Source: a virus
Reading direction: 5' to 3' (one strand)
Length of the DNA: 64,000 bases
Virus record (IMG/VR): IMGVR_UViG_3300017605_001488
Coordinates: 32,876 to 96,875 of that record
Of the stretch, positions 25,151 through 32,864 are shown one piece after another; position 1 is the first letter of the stretch, and each line of letters starts with the position of its first letter. The notes beneath the pieces are model-generated. The model saw only the letters and a program-made list of their open reading frames with translations. It was not told the DNA's origin and did not search any database. The translations under genes and the position numbers were made by a program.

Positions 25151-25702
25151 ATGCGAAACATCCTCCGGCTGCTGGTCCTGGTGGTGACGATGCTGGTCGT
25201 GCGACCGGCGAACGCGGCGGATGTGCCCGACCGCGCCGTCCTGCTGGCGCTGGCGGCGAAGTTCCCGCGAGCCTCGACGTTCGACATCGGCCACGTCGTC
25301 GACGACATCCTGGCGGCGAAACCGACCGGCACCGAGGCGCGGGTGATGTTGGCGTGGGGGTACTTCGAGTCGCTGTGGGGCACGTACAACTTGGGCGATT
25401 GCACGTGCTGGAAGGCCGGCGTGCGCACGCGATGCCCCAACCTTGCCGACCGCACGGTCGCGAACTGCACGAGCTTCGGCGTGATGCAAACCAAGAAGCC
25501 GGGACAATACGTACCCGGTGCTGACCCGGCCAAGGTTGCCGCCGATCGACGGCTCGGGTTCCGGGTCGGTCTCGAGGTATTCCGCGCATGGATGAAAGCC
25601 AGCGGCGGCAACGTGCGGGGTGCGCTGCGCGGGTTTTCGTCGGGGCACATCGACCGCGCGTACGAGAAGGTGTCGAGTCGATGCGTGTGGGTCGGCTGTT
25701 AG
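25151..25702 (+). CDS. Exported lysozyme/transglycosylase-like protein, possible endolysin
   Basis: A 183-residue protein with a signal peptide (residues 1-22, hydrophobic core LLVLVVTMLVV, cleavage after ANA). The mature part has E73 in WGYFESLWG and SFGVMQ at 108-113, an arrangement like the catalytic Glu and the S-x-G-x-x-Q motif of SLT-type lytic transglycosylases. Six cysteines could form disulfides in the periplasm. A secreted muralytic enzyme would be the endolysin, released or activated after export. It is followed by a one-TM protein. There is no clear ribosome site before the ATG at 25151. Confidence 0.6.
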   Translation: MRNILRLLVLVVTMLVVRPANAADVPDRAVLLALAAKFPRASTFDIGHVVDDILAAKPTGTEARVMLAWGYFESLWGTYNLGDCTCWKAGVRTRCPNLADRTVANCTSFGVMQTKKPGQYVPGADPAKVAADRRLGFRVGLEVFRAWMKASGGNVRGALRGFSSGHIDRAYEKVSSRCVWVGC

Positions 25703-25710
25703 GAGGCAAC

Positions 25711-25890
25711 ATGACCGGATGGCAGATCGCGTTCCTGGTTGGCGTAGCTGTGCTCGTGATGCTGTGGGCGGACCGCGTCCACACGCGCCGCAAGCAGCGC
25801 GCCCTTATCACCGAGACCGTGAACCGTCGGTGGTACCCGACGATGCAGCAGATCGCCAAGAACACCCGCGGTCGGTGGGACCTGCACTAG
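25711..25890 (+). CDS. Single-TM small membrane protein, holin/pinholin-like candidate
   Basis: A 59-residue protein from an ATG at 25711 with a perfect AGGAGG. One transmembrane helix (about residues 5-19, WQIAFLVGVAVLVML) is followed by a strongly basic segment and a short tail. Position directly after the lysozyme-like gene suggests a lysis role, but a single-TM protein with a basic C-terminus could also be another inner-membrane factor. Its stop overlaps the stop of the convergent lipoprotein gene. Confidence 0.5.
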   Translation: MTGWQIAFLVGVAVLVMLWADRVHTRRKQRALITETVNRRWYPTMQQIAKNTRGRWDLH

Positions 25891-26219
25891 GGCGTGAGCG
25901 TTTCGCACCCCGCGCCGGCGCACGCGCGCAACGCGGTGAGCGACTTCGCCCCGACGATGCACGTCGTGTCGAGCGGGAATTGATTCTTGGTGATGACCTT
26001 GTTGATGGCCTGCTCGCACTTCGGTCCGCCTTCGAGGCACATGAACCGGCGATACGCCGCACACACATCGGTGACGATCGGGCCGGCGTCGCCGATGACG
26101 GGCGGGGTGGCGTCGGTGGGCAACGGTGCCGCATCGGCATCCGGGGTCGGGGGCACGGGTGCGGGAGTCGGGCATCCGGCGAGAAGCGCGACGACGGAAA
26201 CGATCAAGCACAGCTTCAC
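25887..26219 (-). CDS. Lipoprotein with Pro/Asp/Ala-rich spacer
   Basis: A 110-residue lipoprotein. The start is a GTG at 26219 with GGAGGA upstream, overlapping the protease TGA (GTGA). The signal peptide ends in the lipobox LLAGC, so Cys18 is the lipidated residue. A Pro/Asp/Ala/Thr-rich spacer follows, then a cysteine-rich C-terminal domain with five cysteines. It could be an outer-membrane spanin-like subunit (Rz1 is a proline-rich lipoprotein) or a surface exclusion protein. It is coupled to the papain-like protease, and its 3' end is convergent with the rightward operon. Confidence 0.65.
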   Translation of the reverse strand: MKLCLIVSVVALLAGCPTPAPVPPTPDADAAPLPTDATPPVIGDAGPIVTDVCAAYRRFMCLEGGPKCEQAINKVITKNQFPLDTTCIVGAKSLTALRACAGAGCETLTP

Positions 26220-27052
26220 GACATCCTCCGAACGGCGAGTGCGTACAAGCAATCGCATTGCCGGAGGAATGCCTCCGTGACCCACACGCGGCCGTAGGCA
26301 CCCCACAACAGACCCCACGAGTTCTGCAACCGGTACTGATACGAACCATCGGGCATCTTGCGGTACCCGACGATGAGCGTGTCGTGATTGCTGCCCGCGG
26401 CGCGGTCGGGGTGTGCATCGAGCACGGTGTCGGGTCCGGCGGATTCGTCGGCATCGATCACGCACCACGCGTTCGTCACGAGCACCTTCGAGGCGAGCGC
26501 GCGGCGCACCCCGAGACCCGGATCGGACGGGTCGATCTCGACGATGCCGAGCAGCAGCGTTTCCGCGTTGCGCTCCTCCTCAAGCACGGTGGGGTTGGCG
26601 TTCAACCGTGCATCGGGGGAGCAGTCGCACTTGCGCTGCTTCTCGTCCTCGGTGCGGCAATCGATCGCGCACACGCCCCACACCGAAACGGCGGTCACCA
26701 CGTCGGCGGGGTCGCCACCGGTGTCGGTGAGCGGGTCGTTGATGTTCAGGCTACCCCACGCGGCGCGCTCGATGCACCGCACCTGCTTCGACAGGTCGAG
26801 CATCGAGATCGGCCACGGCAACGGCGTCCCGGCAAGGTGCAACGTCTCGGCGATGCCGACCGCGGGGGCGCACGCGAAACACGTGCTCGTTTGCGCCTGG
26901 TCGACGACCTCGGGTTCGTACGACACGGCATCGGGCAACGCGTCGGCGCCGACGAGATGCGGATGCAATCGCGCGAACGGCAGCGGGACGGCGGAGCCGG
27001 CGCGCTTCTTGTGCCCGCGACCGAATCGCTGGACGGGTGCGGCGTCGGTCAC
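26216..27052 (-). CDS. Papain-like (C1 family) cysteine protease
   Basis: A 278-residue protease. The active site is complete by pattern: oxyanion Q52 and nucleophile C58 (QAQTSTCFAC), general-base H223 in NHDTLIVGY, and N244 in LQNSWG. These are the diagnostic blocks of peptidase family C1. The domain fills most of the protein and has no evident propeptide or signal sequence. The GTG start at 27052 overlaps the upstream TGA (GTGA). Neighbours are membrane proteins and a lipoprotein. Possible roles are virion maturation or cleavage of host surface proteins. C1 proteases are uncommon in phages. Confidence 0.8.
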   Translation of the reverse strand: MTDAAPVQRFGRGHKKRAGSAVPLPFARLHPHLVGADALPDAVSYEPEVVDQAQTSTCFACAPAVGIAETLHLAGTPLPWPISMLDLSKQVRCIERAAWGSLNINDPLTDTGGDPADVVTAVSVWGVCAIDCRTEDEKQRKCDCSPDARLNANPTVLEEERNAETLLLGIVEIDPSDPGLGVRRALASKVLVTNAWCVIDADESAGPDTVLDAHPDRAAGSNHDTLIVGYRKMPDGSYQYRLQNSWGLLWGAYGRVWVTEAFLRQCDCLYALAVRRMS

Positions 27053-27627
27053 TTGCTCGAGCTCCCACACGGCGGCGGTGCCGCGAGCGTCTTGCCCTTC
27101 TTGTGGGCGACGATGACCTTGAGCCCGTCCTCGACGACGATGCCGACGCATTCGACAGCGAGCTGTTCCGGGGTGATGGCTGGGTTCTTCTCGTACGCGT
27201 TGATGGCGCACACGGCAGTGTCCACGCCCATCTTCTCGGCGGCGGCGGTGCGCGCGGGCGTGCACGACATCACGCCGAACCACGCCACGACGAGCACGAG
27301 GCTCGCACCCATGATGAATGCCGGCAACGTGGGCGTTTTCGGCTTCGGCTTGAGGCCGTATTTCGCGAGGTACGCCGCGGGCGGGTTACCCGTGATGACC
27401 ACGACGAGCCACACGATTCCGGTGACCGGGTCGAGCCCGAACGCTTTGAGGACCTTGAATACCGCGGCCACGCGGGGGTACTTCGCGAGCAGGGCGTCCC
27501 ATCCCCCGGTCGTCATCCACTTGATGAGCGGGTTGGCCACGATCGTCACCAACGGGACGATGACGAACAACCAAATGGAGGGGTGCGCAGCAGCGAAGGC
27601 TTTCAGCCAGGCGGTGATCTGGTCCAT
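27049..27627 (-). CDS. Membrane protein with about three TM segments
   Basis: A 192-residue protein with hydrophobic segments near residues 17-36 (IWLFVIVPLVTIVANPLIKW), 68-80 and 103-120. The C-terminal soluble part has four cysteines, so it probably faces the periplasm. It starts at the ATG at 27627 and is coupled to the protease by GTGA. The layout would suit a holin or an envelope anchor. No family is recognised, and the cysteine-rich tail is unlike standard holins. Confidence 0.6.
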   Translation of the reverse strand: MDQITAWLKAFAAAHPSIWLFVIVPLVTIVANPLIKWMTTGGWDALLAKYPRVAAVFKVLKAFGLDPVTGIVWLVVVITGNPPAAYLAKYGLKPKPKTPTLPAFIMGASLVLVVAWFGVMSCTPARTAAAEKMGVDTAVCAINAYEKNPAITPEQLAVECVGIVVEDGLKVIVAHKKGKTLAAPPPCGSSSK

Positions 27628-27658
27628 CCGCGCAGCCTAGGCCCGGACCGCCGCACGG

Positions 27659-27925
27659 TCAACGCTTGATGACGGGGTGGGGTCCGGTGTTCCCCGTCGC
27701 CACCCGATCCAACGCCTCGCGGGCACCGGCCTCACGCTCCCGAGCGAGCATCAACGTCTTGACCTCGCCCTCGGCAGCGGACACGCGCGCTTCCAGGTCC
27801 TCGACCTGTTTGGCGAGCGCCTTGTGGTTAGCCGAGCCGGTCGTGATTCGACCCACGAGGTAGGCTGTCGCGGACACCGCGGCGACCACTACCCCGGTTC
27901 CGATCTTCACGAGGCTGTCGTCCAT
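27659..27925 (-). CDS. One-TM protein with coiled coil, i-spanin-like candidate
   Basis: An 88-residue protein starting at the ATG at 27925 with GGAGGAG upstream. An N-terminal TM segment (VKIGTGVVVAAVSATAYLVG) is followed by a coiled coil of about 40 residues (KALAKQVEDLEARVSAAEGE). N-in topology with a periplasmic coiled coil is the layout of Rz-type inner-membrane spanins, which pair with an outer-membrane lipoprotein like the one at 25887-26219. Its 5' part lies inside the overlapping small membrane gene. Confidence 0.5.
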   Translation of the reverse strand: MDDSLVKIGTGVVVAAVSATAYLVGRITTGSANHKALAKQVEDLEARVSAAEGEVKTLMLAREREAGAREALDRVATGNTGPHPVIKR

Positions 27926-28088
27926 CGTCGCTGCTCCTCCCGGGCGGGTGATCCGACCGTCGCGCAGCGGCAACCTGTAGGCGTTGCACGGATACGACGG
28001 CTTGGTGGTTGTTGATGTAGGGCCGAATCAGCCCGGCCGCGCATGCGACCAGGACGATGATGCACGTCACGATTGCTGCCTCGACCAT
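27828..28088 (-). CDS. Small membrane protein overlapping the spanin-like gene
   Basis: An 86-residue frame from the ATG at 28088, with AAGG-rich GGGGGAAAGGGTG upstream. Residues 3-24 are a strong TM helix (EAAIVTCIIVLVACAAGLIR); the rest is polar and basic. The last 98 bases overlap the next gene in another frame. The TM start fills the only gap here, which argues that at least the N-terminal part is real. It could be a holin or an accessory lysis protein. Confidence 0.45.
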   Translation of the reverse strand: MVEAAIVTCIIVLVACAAGLIRPYINNHQAVVSVQRLQVAAARRSDHPPGRSSDDGRQPREDRNRGSGRRGVRDSLPRGSNHDRLG

Positions 28089-28145
28089 GGTGTCACCCTT
28101 TCCCCCTAAGAGCTAGCAACACGAAAAGCGCAAGAATCGTAACCG

Positions 28146-29414
28146 CTATGCCTTGACCCAAACGACCACGAGCTGGATGGGTCCGATCGACTGCGGATTG
28201 CCGGCACCGGCGCTGCGGAAGAACTGGAGACGGACGTGGTGCGTGCCGGCAGCGACGGCGGTGTAGATGCCGACCGGCGTGGCGTGGAATTCGAGCGCAC
28301 CCGTCACGACCTCCTCGGTGTTGCCGAGGTCGTGTTCTGACGCGTCGGGGTGCACGACACACACGCGGCCCTTGAGCGTGTCGCCGCCGGCGGCGAACCA
28401 ATGCGTGTTCGCCATCACGATCAGCTTGTCGCCGTTGGCCACGCTGGCGATCGAAATGTCCATCGTGCCGACGGTCTCGTACGCGGCGGCCGTGGTCACG
28501 TGCGACCCCGCATCCGTCACGGTGTAGACGTTCACCACCTTCAGCGTGCCGATGAACGGCGCCACCTGATTGATGAAGTCGCTGACGAATCCGCCCGCGA
28601 AGTTGCCGTCGGCGTTCGCGTGAATCTTGGCTGCACCGGCACCCGCGCCGAGGTCGCTGATGATCTTATCGAGCTGCGCCTCGACGGTCGCCGCGGGGTT
28701 GGTCGTGCCGTCGGCCCACGCCGGACCACCCGCATAGTTGATGTCGGCGGCCGGGTGCTTGTCGGCGGCACCGGTCACGTGGTTGTTGTAGTAGGACAGC
28801 AGGTTCGACAGCGCGGTGTTCACCTGCCCTTGCGTGATGGCGCGCGGTGACCCGGAGATCACGATCGAGCTCTCGCGACGGGTCGTGCTGATGTCGGCGT
28901 TGAAGATTTGCGTGGTGCCGAAGACGAGCTTGGCGTCGGCCAACAGCACGTTCGTGCCATCGAGCGCCGGACGCACGCCGAGGCCCGCACCCGCTTCCGC
29001 ACCGGCCACGACTTTGAATTTGAACGACTCCGCGCGTTGGAAGTACACGGTGAGCCCGTTGCCGTCGGTGCGCGGGTCGGTGAGCACCCGATCCGTCTGT
29101 GCGAAGATGGACAACCACCGCTCGTTCCCGGGGGCGGCCACCGCGGTCGATACGAGGTTGTAGTCCTTCGAGCAATCGACGTTCTGTGTGCTCGGGATGT
29201 TGATGCGTTGTCCGGACTTGTCGTAGACGACGCCGCCCGCCACCTGCACGGTGAGGTCGGGCACGCCCTGCTCGGCAACGGTCGACCCGGTGATGATGCC
29301 GATGCGCCCGTGGTCCGTGACCAACGCCTTGTCGGCGGTCTCGCAATACGTGAATCCCTGATCGAGCTCGGCCTCGGTGACCTTCTGCCGGAAGTAGTAG
29401 TCCAATCGGTTCAT
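28146..29414 (-). CDS. Putative tail fibre or receptor-contact protein
   Basis: A 422-residue protein with AAGGAG before the ATG at 29414. The N-terminal region (MNRLDYYFRQKVTEAELDQG) looks like the attachment domain seen in phage fibre proteins. The middle is beta-rich and carries helical segments such as TQGQVNTALSNLLSYYNNHV. The C-terminus (about 120 residues) is a beta-sandwich-like domain. It is transcribed last in the baseplate/tail module, where fibres usually sit. No enzymatic motif is seen. Confidence 0.6.
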   Translation of the reverse strand: MNRLDYYFRQKVTEAELDQGFTYCETADKALVTDHGRIGIITGSTVAEQGVPDLTVQVAGGVVYDKSGQRINIPSTQNVDCSKDYNLVSTAVAAPGNERWLSIFAQTDRVLTDPRTDGNGLTVYFQRAESFKFKVVAGAEAGAGLGVRPALDGTNVLLADAKLVFGTTQIFNADISTTRRESSIVISGSPRAITQGQVNTALSNLLSYYNNHVTGAADKHPAADINYAGGPAWADGTTNPAATVEAQLDKIISDLGAGAGAAKIHANADGNFAGGFVSDFINQVAPFIGTLKVVNVYTVTDAGSHVTTAAAYETVGTMDISIASVANGDKLIVMANTHWFAAGGDTLKGRVCVVHPDASEHDLGNTEEVVTGALEFHATPVGIYTAVAAGTHHVRLQFFRSAGAGNPQSIGPIQLVVVWVKA

Positions 29415-29440
29415 GGGTCGAGCTCCTTCGCGAGACTACC

Positions 29441-30850
29441 TTAGTGCAGGTCCCACGTCACGCCGAGTTCAGACAGGCCGAGCTCGATGTGGTCGATGAC
29501 GGTCGGCGGCGTCGGCTCGATGAGGAACACGAAGTGCGTGTGCGCCGGCTTCATGTAGACGACAATCCCGCGGATTTTCGCCCGTTGGTCATCCGTCAGA
29601 AGCACCCCCACGGTCACGTTGAACGCGTACTTGGCGAACGACCCCGACGGGCCGAGCTCCCACGTCCCGGAGTCGAATAGCCCGATGTCACCGAGCTCGC
29701 TCTCCCCGAGGATCATCCCGCCGAGCACGTACGGTACGATCGTGATCTCGATGCCGGTGAAGAACCGCACCGCATTGACGATGCCGATGTTGGTGCCCTT
29801 CGACTTGTAGATAGGCACGAGCAACGGGACGAGTCGACGCTTATCCGCAAGCGTGAGCTCGAACGCGAACGGGTTGCCGAGGTCGGCGAGCATCGCGTCG
29901 ACGAATTGCTCGGGGGCGGTATCCGGGTCGAGAATGTCCGTCCACGAATCGATCTCGCACAGCTGGAGATCGGTCACGTCCTGCAAACACGCGATGAACT
30001 TCTCGAGGTCCTTCGTGCCGGCTTGGTCCTCGCGGCGGTTCATCGCGGGGAGCATCTTGTACAGGTCGAAGTCCCGATCCGCTGGCGACGGGCACGCGAA
30101 CGCCGTGAACAACGCCGTGTTGAACGGTGCGACGACGGCGTTGCCGGTCACGTCCGATGCACCGGTGACGGTGACGCGGTAGGTGATTCGCTGTGATAGG
30201 TCGATGTCGACGGTGAGTTCGACGAGCGTGGTCGTGATGGCGCGCACGCTCACGACGTTGGGCGTGACCGCGGGGAACACCTGCGGCACGATCGTCCAGT
30301 TGCCCGGCGTGAGCGCGTCCGCCGTTGCACCGTCGCCGAGCTCGCGCATCGGCTCGTTGAACGCGACGGTGATGGTGCGATGCGCGGTCGACTGTGCGCC
30401 GGTCACCTGCGGTGCGGTCGAATCGACGATCGTGAACGAGTACGTCTCGTCGATGACGCCCATGGCGGCGGCGATGGCATCGGTCGCCGACACGACACGC
30501 ACGGTGACCAGCTGCTCGGACGCGAACGGGGACACGACATCGAGCACGATCGACAGCTGATTGCCGACCACGGTGGCGGCGCTGGACGGGCCATCGAACC
30601 CCACCGCGAAGGTGCCCGTCGATCCGTTGTACACCAACACGCCGTTCACATAGACGCGCGTGGCCGCGACGGTGACCGTGCCGCCGACGGCGGTGTCGAC
30701 CAACCACAACACGATGTCGGTGTCGGCGGGCACGTCCGTCTCGTTCGGTTCGGGAACGCGGTTCACCAAGCGCAACCGCGCCCCCGACGTGTCGAGGATG
30801 ACGGGGTCAACCCAGACGGCGGGGAGTTCGGCGGGTGCGACTTTGGCCAT
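29441..30850 (-). CDS. Baseplate/tail protein: Ig-like domains plus P2 gpI-like C-terminus
   Basis: A 469-residue protein. The first roughly 250 residues form two bacterial Ig-like (SbsA-type) beta domains, recognisable by NEPNETDVPADTDIVLW and VAFNEPMREL. The C-terminal 210 residues match the tail protein I pattern (FACLQ-like helices, EQFVDAMLADLGNPF, LVPIYKSKGTNIGIVNAVRF). P2 gpI is a baseplate wedge component that connects fibres. The fusion would place the Ig domains outside the baseplate. The ATG at 30850 shares one base with the upstream TGA. Confidence 0.75.
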   Translation of the reverse strand: MAKVAPAELPAVWVDPVILDTSGARLRLVNRVPEPNETDVPADTDIVLWLVDTAVGGTVTVAATRVYVNGVLVYNGSTGTFAVGFDGPSSAATVVGNQLSIVLDVVSPFASEQLVTVRVVSATDAIAAAMGVIDETYSFTIVDSTAPQVTGAQSTAHRTITVAFNEPMRELGDGATADALTPGNWTIVPQVFPAVTPNVVSVRAITTTLVELTVDIDLSQRITYRVTVTGASDVTGNAVVAPFNTALFTAFACPSPADRDFDLYKMLPAMNRREDQAGTKDLEKFIACLQDVTDLQLCEIDSWTDILDPDTAPEQFVDAMLADLGNPFAFELTLADKRRLVPLLVPIYKSKGTNIGIVNAVRFFTGIEITIVPYVLGGMILGESELGDIGLFDSGTWELGPSGSFAKYAFNVTVGVLLTDDQRAKIRGIVVYMKPAHTHFVFLIEPTPPTVIDHIELGLSELGVTWDLH

Positions 30851-31314
30851 CACACCACCGCCGTTTCGAGTCGATACTTGATCGTCTGGTTGCCTACGAG
30901 CTGCGACACATCGACCGCGCCGTCACGGATGATGAGCGTGCGCCCCGGGTACAACGTGCGCCGGTATCGAACCGCGTTGATGGCCCACGAAAACACCCAA
31001 TAGACGACGCCCGACACCATGTTGCCGTCGGCGGTGTCGCGACACGCGCGCACGATTCCACCGTCGGGTTGGACCGTGTCGCCCGTGAGCAGCGCCGGCG
31101 GACGCACGTGCGCCGTGAACCGCACGAGCTTGATGCCGGTGACATCGGCGGTTTGCGTGACCTCGATGCTGTCCGCATCGACGATCTGCTGCACGTCGCC
31201 CGCGAGGTCGGAGCCGAGACAGAAAACGAACGCACCGAGCTCCGGCGTGACGCCCGTGGGCGCAATGCGCCCTTGGGTGACGCCGAATCGTCGAGTGAGG
31301 ACGCCGAGGGCCAT
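30850..31314 (-). CDS. Unknown tail-module protein
   Basis: A 154-residue protein from the ATG at 31314. It is beta-rich with little helix (GAFVFCLGSDLAGDVQQIVD) and has no cysteine pair, TM segment or enzyme motif. It sits between two structural genes and is coupled to the gpI-like gene by a TGATG overlap. A small structural or fibre-attachment protein is likely from context only. Confidence 0.6.
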   Translation of the reverse strand: MALGVLTRRFGVTQGRIAPTGVTPELGAFVFCLGSDLAGDVQQIVDADSIEVTQTADVTGIKLVRFTAHVRPPALLTGDTVQPDGGIVRACRDTADGNMVSGVVYWVFSWAINAVRYRRTLYPGRTLIIRDGAVDVSQLVGNQTIKYRLETAVV

Positions 31315-31317
31315 GGC

Positions 31318-32013
31318 CTACAGCTGCCGATAGCATTCGACCTGATCGACGAAGCCGCGACGGGTGACATCCTTGGTCGCGAACGCGAACCCGATGCGTC
31401 CTGACGTGTATGGCGCGCTGCCGGAGTTGATGCCGAGCGCGTCGTCCCGGAACTCGGTAAGACCCGGCACGTTCGTCCACACCGGTGCGGTGACGACATG
31501 CGCGCCGAGGTCGCTTTGAAACGCCTGGAGAATCACGTCGCCGTTCGTGTTGACGATCATGTCGAGACGAAGGTGGAGCCACGTGCCCGGCGCATATGCG
31601 GCCGTGCTGCGTCGGAGGATGCCGTTACCCGTCGCGCCGGCGGGGATGCCACCGTTGATGGCTCCTTTGCGGAGCGCGATGCGGTGCGGGTCGTCGTCTT
31701 GCAGTCCGAGGATGTACGCGAGGTCGCCGACGGCTCCGCCCTGTGCACCGATGAACAACAGCGGCGTGAAGTTGAGCGGGCCGCCCGAGATGCCGCGTTG
31801 AATGGCAGCACGGATCGAACCGCCCTTCGCCATCGGCGCGAAGCTACCGAGGTTGCAGTACAACCCATGCGCGCCCGCCGACGCCGCCAAGCTGTTCCAA
31901 CCGTAGAGGAAGCTCCCCCCACCGGACGGGACGGCGATGCCTGCGGTCACGCCACGTGCGACCGAACCCGCAATCAGGCTCCCGGTCAATTCCGTCCAGT
32001 CCGCGCTCGCCAT
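31318..32013 (-). CDS. Unknown structural protein, jelly-roll-like
   Basis: A 231-residue protein starting at the ATG at 32013 with a strong AGGAGG. It is beta-rich and glycine-rich with a final segment (GRIGFAFATKDVTRRGFVDQ) like those of concanavalin/LamG-type carbohydrate-binding sandwiches (also APGTWLHLRLDMIVNTNGDV). Such domains are typical at phage tail tips. It lies among fibre-type genes. Assignment is by pattern; no catalytic residues are evident. Confidence 0.55.
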   Translation of the reverse strand: MASADWTELTGSLIAGSVARGVTAGIAVPSGGGSFLYGWNSLAASAGAHGLYCNLGSFAPMAKGGSIRAAIQRGISGGPLNFTPLLFIGAQGGAVGDLAYILGLQDDDPHRIALRKGAINGGIPAGATGNGILRRSTAAYAPGTWLHLRLDMIVNTNGDVILQAFQSDLGAHVVTAPVWTNVPGLTEFRDDALGINSGSAPYTSGRIGFAFATKDVTRRGFVDQVECYRQL

Positions 32014-32021
32014 GGTGCCTC

Positions 32022-32861
32022 CTACAGTAGCAGATTCTCGGTCCAGTAGAGCGTTTCGTCCCCGTGCAGGACAACCGCGCCACCGCCCGAGGTCGTGATG
32101 TTGATGGCGGCACCGCCCGGCGTGAGCGAGAGCTGCAACGACACGCCGGGCACGACTCCCACGGCGTAGTACGTGACCTGCTCCTCGAGCGGTTGGGGCA
32201 ACACACCGCCGTCGTTCTTCAACGTGATGGCGTCGTTGAGCACGAACCCGTGCCCCGGGGCGTTGAACACGTCGGTGACGGGGTCGGCGCTGTACACGGC
32301 GTCGAGCCGGACCTCCTCGAAGTCCTCGAAGTTCTGCGGAACGGCACCATCGAAAATGCCGGCGATCACATCGCCACCGCCGAAGATGAACAACGGCGCG
32401 GCAACCCACGTCTCGAAGTTGTCGAAGTTGGCCGGACCGGTGAACACGGCAACCGACACGTCGCCCGGCGCGAACACCCCGAGGTACGGCACGTTCGCCC
32501 AGCCCGTCTCGAAGTCGTCGAAGTCCTGCGGACCGGTGAACACCGCCACCGCTTCCGGACCCATCTCGAACAGGTAGTCCTGATTTCCGGACCACAGCTC
32601 CTCGAACGTCTCGGCATGTTGGGGGACAACCGACAACGTCGTGAAGTTCGGCACCGCGAGGTCGGTGGGCACGCCGACGAATGCGAAGAACGCACCGTCG
32701 TTGGTCCAACCCTTCTCGAAGTCCTCCCACGGGCGCGGACTCGTCCCGGGGTAGAACACGGCAATGTCTTGGAACGCGTCGACACCCGTGGCGGTCCACG
32801 ACGCGGCCGTGCCCGGCGTTGCACCGGCCGTCTCGAACGAGAGGTTGGTGGGCGCGGGCAT
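32022..32861 (-). CDS. Repeat-containing tail-module protein
   Basis: A 279-residue protein from the ATG at 32861. Residues about 45-180 carry at least five degenerate copies of a short unit with an F-(D/E)-x-F-E core (WEDFEKGW, ETFEELW, FDDFETGW, FDNFETW, FEDFEEV), about 30-40 residues apart and joined by VAVFTGP- or FFAFV-like strands. The C-terminus is a beta-rich domain. Tandem aromatic repeats like this suggest a surface-exposed adhesive or fibre element. No known family is recognised. Confidence 0.6.
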   Translation of the reverse strand: MPAPTNLSFETAGATPGTAASWTATGVDAFQDIAVFYPGTSPRPWEDFEKGWTNDGAFFAFVGVPTDLAVPNFTTLSVVPQHAETFEELWSGNQDYLFEMGPEAVAVFTGPQDFDDFETGWANVPYLGVFAPGDVSVAVFTGPANFDNFETWVAAPLFIFGGGDVIAGIFDGAVPQNFEDFEEVRLDAVYSADPVTDVFNAPGHGFVLNDAITLKNDGGVLPQPLEEQVTYYAVGVVPGVSLQLSLTPGGAAINITTSGGGAVVLHGDETLYWTENLLL

Positions 32862-32864
32862 GGG

